The notes beneath the pieces were generated by a model. The model was not told where the DNA came from and did not search any database. It saw only the letters and a list, made by a program, of their open reading frames with translations. DNA of 64,000 nucleotides, from the NCBI RefSeq assembly GCF_030160115.1, contig NZ_BSNS01000011.1:310001-374000 (forward strand), in the 5' to 3' direction. Source of the stretch: Devosia nitrariae (GTDB lineage: Bacteria; Pseudomonadota; Alphaproteobacteria; Rhizobiales; Devosiaceae). Shown piece by piece: positions 26,612 through 37,348 of the stretch (its first letter is position 1; each line of letters starts with the position of its first letter). The position numbers and the translations under genes are program-made.

Positions 26612-28561
26612 CTATTCCGAAGCGTAGTAGAACTGCTCGGGATTGGCGGCGCCCGGATGAGTGTACTCGGTGCTGGCCAGCAGCACGCCCGGCACGTTGC
26701 GCAGCGCGATGTTGATGATCCCGTAGTCCGCGGTCGGCTGCATCACGCCGATGGTGTAGAACTCCTCCTTGGAGATGGCGAGAAGCTCCTTCATCAGTTC
26801 CTGCCGCCGGTCGGCGTCGATCTCGGCGAAGATCTGCTGGTAGAGCTCCATTTGCCGCTTGGGCGCTTCCGGCGGTTCTTCCGGATTGGTGTCATTGGTG
26901 AACCACTGACCCCAGGTGGTGGCGTAGAAGGCCGCCCAGGATGAGGGGAAGTAGTACTTCGGATCGAAGAGAGAATCGGCTCCGCCCGAGGCTGACCACA
27001 CGGCCGCGTCATGGTCGTTGGCTTCAACCCTCTGGTTGAGCGCGGTCGTATCGGAGGTGTTGATCAGGAGATCCACCCCGATCTGTCGCCAATAACCCTT
27101 GATCAGCTCGGCGCTGTCGATCCAGGGCTGGCGGATGACCGAAATGTCGATGGTGAACTGCAGAGGCCGCCCGTCCGACATCAGCCGGATGCCATCGCCA
27201 TTCTTCTCGGTCAGCCCGAGGGAATCGAGCATCTCATTGGCCTTGGCGATATCGAACTCGGTAAACTGCGTTGCCATCTCCTCGTCGAACAGCGGCGATT
27301 CCGGCCGCTCGACAGTCTGGTAGGGCCGTCCCTGGCCAAGCCAGACCAGTTCGATGACCTCCTCGCGGTCGATCGCCGTCGAGAGCGCCTGACGGAACGA
27401 CTTGTTGCCGAACAGGTCGCGCAGGACCGGATCCTTGTGCGTCATGTTGAGCGAGATGATCATCAGGTTCGCCCGGTTGGGCAGCACCTCATAGAACTCG
27501 TAGCCGCCCGTCTCCTGATTATCGAAGAACGTGCCACGGTTCTCCGGCGTCGTCACAAAGCCGATATAGCTGTCGACCATGTCGAAGTCGCCATTGGCGG
27601 CCTTGAGCAGCGTCACCTGGGCGTCACTGATGATGTCGATGGTCACGCGGTCGATATAGGGAAGCTGGTTCCCTTCGGTATCGACCTTGAAATAATAGGG
27701 GTTGCGTTCGGCGATGAGCTGATTGCCGCTACCCTGGCCGATCCCCTGGGTGACGATCCACGGGTTGAGCCGCGGCAGATCCGGGTTGCGCCATGCGTCG
27801 GCCATCGAATGGAAATGCTGCACCCAGCTCTGCGCGCCCGCTGCCTGGGCGGTCGCCGCAGCATCCGCATTGAAGTCCGGGTGGAACTGCTCGAGGTAGT
27901 GGCGCGGATAGGCAAAGGGCTGGTTGGGTTCTGCATCATTGGCCGGTGTCGCCATATACTGCAGCAACAGGCCGTTCGGGCCGCCGAAGACGAACTTGAC
28001 GGTGGTGTCGTCGATCTTTTCGACCACCAGCGGCGTATCGTTGCGCACCGACCAGGTGGGCTTGGCCGGGAAGAGCTCGGTGTTCGAATAGACGTTCTCG
28101 TACCAGAACATCACGTCGTCGGCCGTGTAGGGCTCGCCGTCGCTCCACTTGTGCCCCTCGCGCAGGTGGAAGGTATATTCCGACCCATCCTCGTTGATCT
28201 CGACGTCCTCGGCGACGTTCATGATGACGTCGGGCACGATGTCCGTCTGTTCGAGGTCTGGTTGCCAGGTCACCGAGCGCACGAAGTTCTCGTAGCCAAT
28301 GGTCCTCACCGGCGTCGAGATGTCGCTCGGCGAGTTCATGACAAGCCGCCAGGTGCCGCCATATTGCCCGACGCTCTCTAACGGCTCGACCACCATCGGG
28401 TTGGCCGGTAGCCGCTCTTCGACCGGTGGCAGCTCGCCTGCCTCCACGCGCTCGGCCAGCATCGGCGCCTCGTTGTAGTCCTGCGCGGTGGCAAGCCCGA
28501 CCGACAGTGTAAGCGCTGCCAATCCGACGCCGGCGCGACTTAATGCATGCAGCAATCTCAT
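26612..28561 (-). CDS. ABC transporter substrate-binding protein, family 5, module B
   Basis: A 649-residue periplasmic protein. The signal peptide LLHALSRAGVGLAALTLSVG ends at ATAQ, followed by DYNEAPMLAERVEAGELPPV and YGGTWRLVMN, the same start as the module A protein. The SBP_bac_5 core LREGHKWSDGEPYTADDV is present. The ATG at 28561 follows GGAGGAG and overlaps the stop of the upstream hydrolase gene as ATGA; the longer frame to 28630 is not needed. Binding-protein size and the linked hydrolase point to an oligosaccharide rather than a peptide. Confidence 0.9.
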   Translation of the reverse strand: MRLLHALSRAGVGLAALTLSVGLATAQDYNEAPMLAERVEAGELPPVEERLPANPMVVEPLESVGQYGGTWRLVMNSPSDISTPVRTIGYENFVRSVTWQPDLEQTDIVPDVIMNVAEDVEINEDGSEYTFHLREGHKWSDGEPYTADDVMFWYENVYSNTELFPAKPTWSVRNDTPLVVEKIDDTTVKFVFGGPNGLLLQYMATPANDAEPNQPFAYPRHYLEQFHPDFNADAAATAQAAGAQSWVQHFHSMADAWRNPDLPRLNPWIVTQGIGQGSGNQLIAERNPYYFKVDTEGNQLPYIDRVTIDIISDAQVTLLKAANGDFDMVDSYIGFVTTPENRGTFFDNQETGGYEFYEVLPNRANLMIISLNMTHKDPVLRDLFGNKSFRQALSTAIDREEVIELVWLGQGRPYQTVERPESPLFDEEMATQFTEFDIAKANEMLDSLGLTEKNGDGIRLMSDGRPLQFTIDISVIRQPWIDSAELIKGYWRQIGVDLLINTSDTTALNQRVEANDHDAAVWSASGGADSLFDPKYYFPSSWAAFYATTWGQWFTNDTNPEEPPEAPKRQMELYQQIFAEIDADRRQELMKELLAISKEEFYTIGVMQPTADYGIINIALRNVPGVLLASTEYTHPGAANPEQFYYASE

Positions 28562-30720
28562 TCTGGTCTCCTCCGTTTGAACGACGCATAAGTGGGTTCG
28601 GCGGAGTTGTGTCTCCGCTCGTATAGGCAAGCGGCCTCAGCCGTTCCCTGAAACTGGATGGCCTCGAACGCCTCGAGCGGCGGCAGCGCATACCAGAGGT
28701 ATCCGTCGGCATCGGTCTCAGGGCTCTCCGGCGCGATCTCCTTGCTGGCGACCAGCGCCCTGCCGCTCCCTGAGACGCCGCGTACGCCGAGCCGCAGGCC
28801 ATGCACGGCCGGCGCATCCTCGTAGAGGTTGTTGCGCTGCCCGCCGTAATTGACGACGTGCACCAGAACCTTGCCGGTTGCCTCCTGGCGCTGCACCGTC
28901 AGCTCCAGCGACCCGCGGCCTTCGATCCGCGCCGGAGCGGCAGGGATGTGACGGGTGACGAGGTCGGTGAGGAACGTGCGCGTATGGGGCAGGCTGTCGC
29001 GATGGTAGAGGGCGTCTGCATGCCAGGGGACGTAGACGGCCTTGCCCTTGCCGTGATCCCCGATGATCGCCCCTGGCATCTCGCTTTCGAAGTCCGGAAA
29101 GCAGAGCTCAGGCGGTCCGAACCGCTGTGGAGGCAGGAGCTTCAGCAGCGTTTGCGCGCCGTCCTTCGCCTTCGCGACATAGTAGGTGTGATCGAGCATC
29201 AAGAGCTTCACGTCCTCGCCGATCGGCAAGTCGCCGGGGCGGACGCGGAAGTAGGCGCCCTTCATATGCTGGCGCGCCATCGGCTTGCCCGCGATCGGCA
29301 GGCTCGCGAGACCCGGTTTGTCGCGTGCAACGCCTTTTTCGTCGTAAAGGCCCGTCTCGCCGGTCGCGAGCAGCACGCCGCCGGCTTCCACCCAGGCATC
29401 GATGGCCCTGGCCTCGGCGTCGGAAAGGCAGGTGACATTGGGCATTACCAGGCCGTCGTACTGGCTCAGAACCCTGCCGCCGTCCTTGCCGGCGACGATC
29501 TCGTCAACGACGAGGTCGAACGGCAGTCGGGCTTCGACTAGGGCACGATAGGCGCCACGATAGGCTGCCTGCGCGTGCTGGCCGCTCGCCGCGCGCTTGG
29601 CATAGGCACCGGCCCCATGCCCCGGAACGATGGCATGCGAGTGATAGAGCCCGATCCTCGATGCAGGCTTGAGGCCGGTATAATTCCGCTCGTTCGCCTT
29701 GTGCCAGTGAAAGAGCTTGGAGGTCTCGGCGAAGGCCGACTTGTCGTCCTGGTCCATTACGCCGAGGAGATAGAAGTCGAGCGTCGCGCCGCTCGCCAGT
29801 TGCTGCGCCGCCCGCACGAGCTGGTAAGCGCCGGTCTCGGAAACGAACCGCCAGGCGAAGTCGATGAAGTTGGCCGAGGTCGAGGAGACGGTTTTGCCTT
29901 GTCCATAGGCCTGGCCCCAGCGGGCCTGCTCACCGGCCTGGTAAGGCCATTCGGGCTGCGGCCGTTCCACGGCGCGCTGCGTCTCCATGCGAATGAGATC
30001 GCTCTCGCCCCGATGCCCGGTCATGGCGACCTTGGGGTTCACGTTCTTGATGTGACGGTAGACCTTGGCGCGCAACTCGAGCGAGGTGCGATCCTTGAAC
30101 TCGAGGTAGTCGGCATAGGCCGGATCGGAGAAATCCTCCGTTGCCGGCAGGGCCTTGCCGTACATGTCGCGGAAGCGCCGCCGGCAGTTCTCGCAAACGC
30201 AGATGCCGAAATAGTCGCCCGAATAGGTGAAGTTGGTGTAGCCGAACATGTTGAAGAACACGCCGTCCACGTCGTAGCGCCCGAGCGATTCGGAGATGAT
30301 CTCGAGCGAATAGTCCTGGTACCAGCCAGCGTTGACGCAGGCCTGGTAGGTGCCGTTGTATTCGAGCGCCTCACCCTTGACGTTATGGACGAACCAGTCC
30401 GGGTGGGCCTCATAGGCGATGCGGGTGGCCTTGCTCATGTCGTAGCGCCCGACAAGCGCCAGCCCCTCGGCATGCGCAGCGTCGACCGCCGCGCCTAGCG
30501 CATCGCCCTGCATCATCGGGTTGACCGCCTGCAATGCCAGCTCGGTCGGATAGAAGGCGAAGATGCCGCCGATATTGTAGAGCAGCACGTCGGCTCCGAA
30601 CGCCTTGACCTCCCTGGCCAGCGTGCGCTGGTCGTAGAGGGCGTCCGGTTGGCGCAGGTTCGTCTGCACCATGCGGTAGGGGCGCTGCCACCAGGCGGGT
30701 GCGGGCTCCGTATCCGGCAT
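28558..30720 (-). CDS. GH42-like/GHL6-type glycoside hydrolase with beta-galactosidase trimerisation domain
   Basis: About 720 residues. The N-terminal TIM-barrel region starts WWQRPYRMVQTNLRQ and includes GVFFNMFGYTNF and CVCENCRRRFRD, typical of hypothetical glycosyl hydrolase family 6 and GH42-related proteins. A glutamine-amidotransferase-like trimerisation domain (VMPNVTCLSDAEARAI, then GGVLLATGETGLYDE) follows. There is no signal peptide, so it would act on imported oligosaccharide in the cytoplasm. ATG 30720 avoids overlap with the ATPase gene; ATG 30747 is also possible. It sits between the ATPase and binding-protein genes of module B, strong evidence that the importer carries a glycan. 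The exact linkage is unknown. Confidence 0.82.
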   Translation of the reverse strand: MPDTEPAPAWWQRPYRMVQTNLRQPDALYDQRTLAREVKAFGADVLLYNIGGIFAFYPTELALQAVNPMMQGDALGAAVDAAHAEGLALVGRYDMSKATRIAYEAHPDWFVHNVKGEALEYNGTYQACVNAGWYQDYSLEIISESLGRYDVDGVFFNMFGYTNFTYSGDYFGICVCENCRRRFRDMYGKALPATEDFSDPAYADYLEFKDRTSLELRAKVYRHIKNVNPKVAMTGHRGESDLIRMETQRAVERPQPEWPYQAGEQARWGQAYGQGKTVSSTSANFIDFAWRFVSETGAYQLVRAAQQLASGATLDFYLLGVMDQDDKSAFAETSKLFHWHKANERNYTGLKPASRIGLYHSHAIVPGHGAGAYAKRAASGQHAQAAYRGAYRALVEARLPFDLVVDEIVAGKDGGRVLSQYDGLVMPNVTCLSDAEARAIDAWVEAGGVLLATGETGLYDEKGVARDKPGLASLPIAGKPMARQHMKGAYFRVRPGDLPIGEDVKLLMLDHTYYVAKAKDGAQTLLKLLPPQRFGPPELCFPDFESEMPGAIIGDHGKGKAVYVPWHADALYHRDSLPHTRTFLTDLVTRHIPAAPARIEGRGSLELTVQRQEATGKVLVHVVNYGGQRNNLYEDAPAVHGLRLGVRGVSGSGRALVASKEIAPESPETDADGYLWYALPPLEAFEAIQFQGTAEAACLYERRHNSAEPTYASFKRRRPE

Positions 30721-30736
30721 CGAGCGGCTCACTTCT

Positions 30737-31791
30737 TCATGCAGCATCGGCATGGACTCCCTTGAGATCGAGGCTTTCGGCGTAGTGGCAGGCGACCATG
30801 TGTCCGTCGACGGGACGCAGTTGCGGATCGTCGATGCGGCAGCGGTCGGTCGCGAAGGGGCAGCGCGGGTGAAAGGCACAGCCGGCGGGGCGGTGGGCAG
30901 GGTCGGCGACCTCGCCCTTGAGGCGCATCTGTTTGCGCTGCCGGGCGCCTTTCGGGTCGGGACGCGGCACCGAAGCAAGCAATGCCGCCGTATAGGGGTG
31001 GCGTGGTCGGGCAAAGAGCGGCTCGGTGTCGCTGAGCTCGACGACCCGCCCCGCATACATCACCGCCACCCTGTCCGAGATATATTCGACGACGCCGAGG
31101 TCGTGGGAGATGAAGACGTAGGTGAGGGCAAACTCCTCCTGCAGGTCCTGCATGAGGTTGAGCGTCTGCGCCTGGATCGAGACGTCGAGCGCCGAGACGC
31201 ACTCGTCGGCAACGACGAGCCGCGGATGGACCGCCAGGGCCCGGGCGATGCCGATGCGCTGCCGCTCCCCGCCGGAAAAGGCATAAGGGTAGCGTTCCAT
31301 GTATTCGGGTCGCAGGCCAACCTTGTGCAGGAGCTCGGCGACCTTTGCCTCGACCTCGCGCTCTTCGGTCACGCCGAAATTGCGCAGGGACTCACCGATG
31401 ATGTCGATCACCCGGCGGCGCGGGTTGAGCGATGCGAACGGATCCTGGAAGATCATACGGATCTGCGAGCGGTAGGGGCGCAGCTGCGTCTCGCCGAGAT
31501 GAGCGATATCGCACTCTGCTTCCCCCTCGCGGGCAAAGAGGATTCGGCCCTCGGTCGGCTCGAGTACGCGTACCAGCGCCTGGCCGAGAGTTGTCTTGCC
31601 GCAGCCGCTCTCGCCCACGATGCTGAGCGTCTCCCCGTGACGGATATCGAGGCTGATGCCATCGACCGCCCGCACGTGACCGACCGTGCGCTTGAGGACG
31701 CCCCGCTTGATCGGAAAGTGCACCTTGACGTTCTCGGCCCGCATCAGCAGATCCGGTTCGGTTGCCGTGGTCCCCAAAGGCAAAGCCGCGT

Positions 31792-31795
<4 letters not shown>
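30737..31795 (-). CDS. Oligopeptide/oligosaccharide ABC transporter ATPase (OppF type), module B
   Basis: A 352-residue ATPase. Walker A is GESGCGKT, the signature FSGGERQR, Walker B LVVADECVSALD, and the C-terminal GCAFHPRCPFATDRC motif is intact. Walker B has Cys where most homologs have Pro or Ala, as does the Ala-containing module A copy, so this is not inactivating. ATG 31795 overlaps the OppD-type stop as ATGA. Confidence 0.92.
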
Positions 31796-32837
<1,042 letters not shown>

Positions 32838-32841
<4 letters not shown>

Positions 32842-33977
32842 GTGTAGGGGTCGGCCGCATCGCGCAGACCGTCGCCAAGGAAGTTGAGGGCGAGGACGGT
32901 TATGATCACCAGGACGCCGGGAGCCAGCAGCCAAGGTGCTTCGGCGAGCGAGCGGATGTTCTGGGCCTCCTGCAGCAGCACGCCCCAGGAGACCGCCGGG
33001 GGGCGCAGGCCAATGCCGAGGAACGAAAGCGAGGTTTCCGCGATGATCATCGCCGGGATGGCAAGGGTTACCGAAGCGATGATGTGCGACACGAACCCCG
33101 GCACCAGATGCCGGCCGATGATGGTCATCTGACTGGTGCCATCGAGGCGGGCGGCGATGACGAAAGGCTCGTTGCGCCAGGACATGAACCGGCCGCGCAC
33201 CTCGCGCGCCAGCGACGTCCAGCCGATCAGCGAGATGATGAGGGTGATGATGAGATAGACCAGCACCGGCGACCAGGTCACCGGGATGGCTGCCGCGAGC
33301 CCCATCCACAGGGGGATCGTCGGCACCGACATGATGAACTCGATGACGCGCTGGATGAAATTGTCGATCCAACCGCCGAAATAGCCGGATATGCCGCCGA
33401 GGATCACCCCCAGCACCAGGCTGACGGCGACGCCGACGAGACCGATGGAGGTCGAGATGCGCGTACCGTAGACGACACGGCTCAAGACGTCGCGCCCCAG
33501 CCGGTCCGATCCCAGGAGATAAAACGGCTGGCTGGGATCAATCGGTCCGATCAGGTGGATGTCCGAAGGAATCAGGCCCCACAACCGATACGACTCGCCC
33601 TTCACGAAGAGACTGACGGGCACCACGACATCCTCGTCGAGCGTGAAGACCCGCCGTAATGTGTTGGGGTCACGCTCGGACGAGAAACCGTTGACGTGCA
33701 TGCCGAACGCGAGCCCGCCGTCCTCGCCGGCACGCCAGAACTTCAAGGACTGCGGGGCGAGCATCGTATAGGCGGAGTCGTAGTAGTCGGGGCCACGCGG
33801 CGCGACGAATTCGCAGAAGATGCCGACAAGGTAGATCAGGGCGATCACGATGCCGCTGACGACCGCCAGCCTGTGCTCGGTGAACTTGCGCCAGACGAGC
33901 TGTCGCTGGCTGGCAAGTCCGACCGGGGGCAGTGTGTCCGCTGTACCTGCGGAATTGGCTTCCTCGAGCGTCGTCAT
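32838..33977 (-). CDS. ABC transporter permease, DppC type with large periplasmic insert, module B
   Basis: A 379-residue permease, closely paralogous to 18684-19838. The first helix (AVVSGIVIALIYLVGIFCEF) is followed by the same roughly 90-residue insert (beginning near YYDSAYTMLAPQSLKFW) ahead of LGSDRLGRDVLSR. The EAA loop EPFVIAARLDGTS and the end FLGDGLRDAADPYT are as expected. ATG 33977 is preceded by GGAG at 6 bases, which is better than the upstream GTG. It is the first gene of the module B operon. Confidence 0.9.
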
Positions 33978-34353
33978 GGGACGCTCCGGCGGCACGCGAA
34001 CGCTGCCCGACTGCGCGAAGCTATCCGCTTCACCGCTCTCCCTCCCATTGGCTGCTAGTGTCGTATTGTTTGTTGTAATTTAGGCTAACAGGACACGGAT
34101 TTTGGCGCACGTCAAGACCCGTCTTTTCGGTGCGAATGTGGGTGGGGCTGGGGATCGGCTGTGCTCTTCATCGTACCAACAGCTTGAAAAATAACATCTT
34201 AAGATTCAAAAAAGGAAACCGTTGCGGCAGAACCTGCTAAAAAAACATCAGTCAGTTTCTCCTGGGCGGTGTTGACAGCAACCGGGTTGACACCTAACAA
34301 ATGCGCAACAAGCGATAACAGCGCGGTGGAGGAATGCCGACTGGCATGCAGCA
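33978..34353. promoter_or_regulatory. Divergent regulatory region between module B and its LacI gene
   Basis: A 376-bp gap, AT-richer than its surroundings. On the plus strand TTGACA (34272-34277), a 17-bp spacer and TAACAA (34295-34300) form a good promoter for the LacI gene. Just downstream, TGCGCAAC at 34302-34309 matches one half of the module A operator. A tiny 10-codon frame with its own GGAGG (ATG 34334 to TGA 34366) overlaps the LacI start. Confidence 0.5.
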
Positions 34354-35403
34354 ATGGCGCGAGTGACCATCCAGAACATCGCCGATCGCTTAGGGATCTC
34401 GAAATTCGCCGTGTCGCGGGCGCTGACCGGTAAATCGGGTGTCAGCGAGGCGACGCGCCGGCTTGTGCTCGAAGCGGCTTCCGAGCTGGGCTACGATGCC
34501 AAAAAGCGCCTGAATGGGCCGGGCCGGACGATCGAGGTGATCTTCAAGGATCGCACCGTCGCCAGCCGCGAGCTGTGGATCGACGTCCAGCACGGGGTCG
34601 ACAGCGAGGCGGTGCGGCTAGGCTACGCCATGGCCGTGCGCTGGACCGACGATCCGAATATTCTCGCCCGTCTCGAGGCGGCCGCCACCGGTTTCATCCT
34701 CATCGGGCCGCAGCGCCGGGACATGTTCGAGGCGGTCAAGGCTAGTCCCTTGCCCTCGGTGGTGGTCAACCATGTAGTGCCGCCGCTGTTTGCCCTCGAC
34801 CAGATCAGCGCGACCGACGTCGAGGCAGGCGTTTACGTAGCGCGCTTCCTTTCCGCTCTCGGTCACAGGCGCCTGGTCTACGCCCACGGACGGCTCGGTT
34901 ACCCGGGGCGCTACGCGCGTCTGCGCGGTTTTGCCGAGGCGATCACCGGTATCGCGGGCATGGAGCTGCGCGAGATCGCTTTCAAGGATGACCAGGCGGC
35001 CGACGACCTGCGCGACGCCCTGCTGGCCATGGCCGACGGCGGCTTTGAGCCGACGGCGATCTTCTGCGGCAGCGACGGTGTCGCCGTCACCGTCGTTTCA
35101 GAGCTGATGCGGATGGGGCTGCGCGTGCCCGAGGACGTTTCGGTCGTTGGCCACGCCGACTACGGCATTGCAACGCAGATCTCCCCGCAGCTGACGACGG
35201 TTCACATGCCCCACCGTCAAATGGGCGTCGCCGCAGTCCGTCTGCTTCTGGCGCGGGCAGGGCAGTTCGGTTTTCTCGACGGCCTGCCCACCCAGAGGGT
35301 CAACCTCGTGCCCCACCTTGTCGAGCGGCAGACCACCGGTCCTGCAACCACCCGCTCCTGGCGCAGCCGTCTGCGGGACCTGGCCTTGCAACGCCCCGAA
35401 TAG
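34354..35403 (+). CDS. LacI-family transcriptional regulator, module B
   Basis: A 349-residue regulator with N-terminal helix-turn-helix IQNIADRLGISKFAVSRAL, hinge and sugar-binding-type effector domain ending in the usual RxxGPA region. The Shine-Dalgarno GGTGGAGG is about 20 bases from ATG 34354 and serves the overlapping mini-frame better, so translation may be coupled. It is divergent from the module B importer and co-directional with the dehydrogenase gene that follows 35 bases downstream. Confidence 0.92.
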   Translation: MARVTIQNIADRLGISKFAVSRALTGKSGVSEATRRLVLEAASELGYDAKKRLNGPGRTIEVIFKDRTVASRELWIDVQHGVDSEAVRLGYAMAVRWTDDPNILARLEAAATGFILIGPQRRDMFEAVKASPLPSVVVNHVVPPLFALDQISATDVEAGVYVARFLSALGHRRLVYAHGRLGYPGRYARLRGFAEAITGIAGMELREIAFKDDQAADDLRDALLAMADGGFEPTAIFCGSDGVAVTVVSELMRMGLRVPEDVSVVGHADYGIATQISPQLTTVHMPHRQMGVAAVRLLLARAGQFGFLDGLPTQRVNLVPHLVERQTTGPATTRSWRSRLRDLALQRPE

Positions 35404-35438
35404 CGCACAAACATGGAGGCGAACGCAGGAGGGACTTC

Positions 35439-36389
35439 GTGTCGAATGAAAAGCTGACAATCCTCGTTTCGAGCGATGTAGACGCGACGCGGCAGGCCGA
35501 GCTGCGTTCCATCGCGCCGGGCGCCGATATCGTCGTGGCTGCGACGCCTGCAGACATCACCACCCACGCGGACGAGGCCGACATCATCGCCGGCTTCGTT
35601 CCGCCCGAGACCCTGAGGAAGGCCCGCCTGCTCAAATGGGTGCACAGCTGGGCCGCCGGTCCCGACACCCAGCTCTATCGCGAGTTCATCTCACACCCGG
35701 CCGTGTTGACATCCTCGGCCGGCAACGGTGCCGTGCCGCTTGCCGAGCACGCCATGATGCTGATGCTCATGCTCAACCGCAATGCGCTGCGCTGGGTCGA
35801 CAACCAGCGCGCCCGCAAGTGGGAGCGGTTCACTCATGGCGAGCTCAACGGATTGACCGTCGGCATCCTCGGCGCCGGTCATTCCGGCAGCGACCTGGCC
35901 CTGAAGGCCAAGGCCTTCCACATGCGCGTGCTGGGCCTCCGCCGCAGCGACCGTCCGGCGGCCAATTTCGACCGGTTCTATCCGCGCGAGGAGCTCCACG
36001 ACTTCCTCGCCGAGGCCGACTTCGTCGTGGTGACGGCGCCGCTGACTCCGGAAACGAGAGGCATGCTCGACGAGGCCGCATTCCGCGCGATGAAGCCGAG
36101 CGCCTATTTCATCTGCTTCTCGCGCGGCGGCATCGCCGACGACGACGCACTGCTGCGCGCCCTTGGCGAAGGGTGGATTGCCGGTGCAGGCATCGATGCG
36201 CACGGCATCGAGCCGCTGCCGCCCGACAGTCCGTTCTGGGATGCCCCCAACACCATCGTCACCCCGCATAACGGCGCAACCTCGCGTCAGACGCGCCAGC
36301 GCGGCTACGACATTTTCGCCGACAATCTGCGCCGCTACCTCGCCGGCGAGCCTCTCGTTAACGTCGTCGACAAGGCCGCGGGCTACTAA
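35439..36389 (+). CDS. D-2-hydroxyacid dehydrogenase family protein, module B
   Basis: A 316-residue paralog of 23302-24270. Shared features are LKWVHSWAAGP, the nucleotide motif GAGHSGSDLALK, Arg in CFSRGG, Glu in HGIEPLPPD and His in TPHNGAT. It is an NAD(P)-dependent oxidoreductase for a 2-hydroxy or 2-keto acid. The GTG start is preceded by AGGAGGG. It lies between the LacI and 3-hydroxyisobutyrate-type dehydrogenase genes, suggesting a short sugar-acid pathway. Confidence 0.9.
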   Translation: MSNEKLTILVSSDVDATRQAELRSIAPGADIVVAATPADITTHADEADIIAGFVPPETLRKARLLKWVHSWAAGPDTQLYREFISHPAVLTSSAGNGAVPLAEHAMMLMLMLNRNALRWVDNQRARKWERFTHGELNGLTVGILGAGHSGSDLALKAKAFHMRVLGLRRSDRPAANFDRFYPREELHDFLAEADFVVVTAPLTPETRGMLDEAAFRAMKPSAYFICFSRGGIADDDALLRALGEGWIAGAGIDAHGIEPLPPDSPFWDAPNTIVTPHNGATSRQTRQRGYDIFADNLRRYLAGEPLVNVVDKAAGY

Positions 36390-36430
36390 AGCCCTACGCG
36401 CGGCATCTTCAAGTCAATCAGGAGGACATC

Positions 36431-37303
36431 ATGATCGGTTTCATTGGGCTTGGCGTCATGGGGCGGCCGATGGCGGCGCATCTGATCGAGGCAGGCCAGA
36501 CCCTCCATCTCCACCGCGTCAAGCCGATCAGCCAGCACCTCGTCGACCAGGGCGGCATCGCCTGTTCGAGCGCGCGCGAGGTGGCCGAGAAATCGGACAT
36601 CGTCATCCTCATGCTGCCCGACACCCCTGATGTCGAGGCAGTGCTCTTCGGGCAGGACGGACTGGAGGAGGGTCTCAGTGCCGGCAAGCTCGTCATCGAC
36701 ATGAGCTCGATCTCTCCTGTCGCCACCAAGCAGTTCGCCGAGCGCCTGCGCCGCAAGGACATCGGTTATGTCGACGCGCCGGTGTCGGGTGGCGAAGTCG
36801 GGGCCAAGAATGCTGCCCTCACCATCATGGTCGGCGGATCGGAAGCCGATTTCTCCCGCGCCCGTCCGCTTTTCGAGGCCATGGGCAAGAATATCACCCA
36901 CGTCGGCGCGGTCGGCGACGGCCAGACGGCCAAGGTCGCCAACCAGATCATCGTCGGCTTGACCATCGAGGCGGTGTCCGAGGCGCTGCTCTTTGCCAAG
37001 GTTGCCGGCGCCGATCCCGCCAGGGTTCGTGAGGCGCTGATGGGCGGCTTTGCCTCATCGCGCATCCTCGAGCTCCACGGCCAGCGCATGATCGACCGCA
37101 CATTCGACCCCGGTTTCCGTATCCGCCTGCACCGCAAGGACTTGACGTTGGCCACCGATGCGGCCAAAGCGCTGGAACTGGCGCTGCCGAACACCGCCAT
37201 GACCCAGCAGCTGATGAACGCGGCACTTGCCATCGGGCTCGGGGACAAGGATCATTCGGCTTTGATCGAGGCGCTCGAGCACCTGTCGGGCGCCGCCCGA
37301 TAG
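36431..37303 (+). CDS. NAD(P)-dependent beta-hydroxyacid dehydrogenase (3-hydroxyisobutyrate/tartronate semialdehyde reductase family)
   Basis: A 290-residue enzyme. The N-terminal Rossmann motif is GFIGLGVMGRPMA, the family signature DAPVSGGEVGA near residue 120, and the catalytic lysine lies in GDGQTAKVANQI near residue 170. The C-terminal helical domain is RKDLTLATDAAKAL. Relatives reduce tartronate semialdehyde or oxidise 3-hydroxyisobutyrate; the context with LacI and hydroxyacid dehydrogenase genes favours sugar-acid catabolism. GGAGG lies 7 bases before ATG 36431. Confidence 0.9.
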   Translation: MIGFIGLGVMGRPMAAHLIEAGQTLHLHRVKPISQHLVDQGGIACSSAREVAEKSDIVILMLPDTPDVEAVLFGQDGLEEGLSAGKLVIDMSSISPVATKQFAERLRRKDIGYVDAPVSGGEVGAKNAALTIMVGGSEADFSRARPLFEAMGKNITHVGAVGDGQTAKVANQIIVGLTIEAVSEALLFAKVAGADPARVREALMGGFASSRILELHGQRMIDRTFDPGFRIRLHRKDLTLATDAAKALELALPNTAMTQQLMNAALAIGLGDKDHSALIEALEHLSGAAR

Positions 37304-37348
37304 GAGGAGTCGCGACATTCTTCGCGGCCGGAAACTGCAAGGTAGGGG

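Noticed and set aside
27011..28381. 456-codon plus-strand open frame opposite the module B binding protein
   Set aside because: The minus strand encodes a complete binding protein with signal peptide; the plus frame is its mirror and has no motifs.
28562..28630. Upstream start that would add 23 residues to the module B binding protein
   Set aside because: The added residues break the signal peptide, while ATG 28561 has GGAGGAG and an ATGA overlap with the upstream gene.
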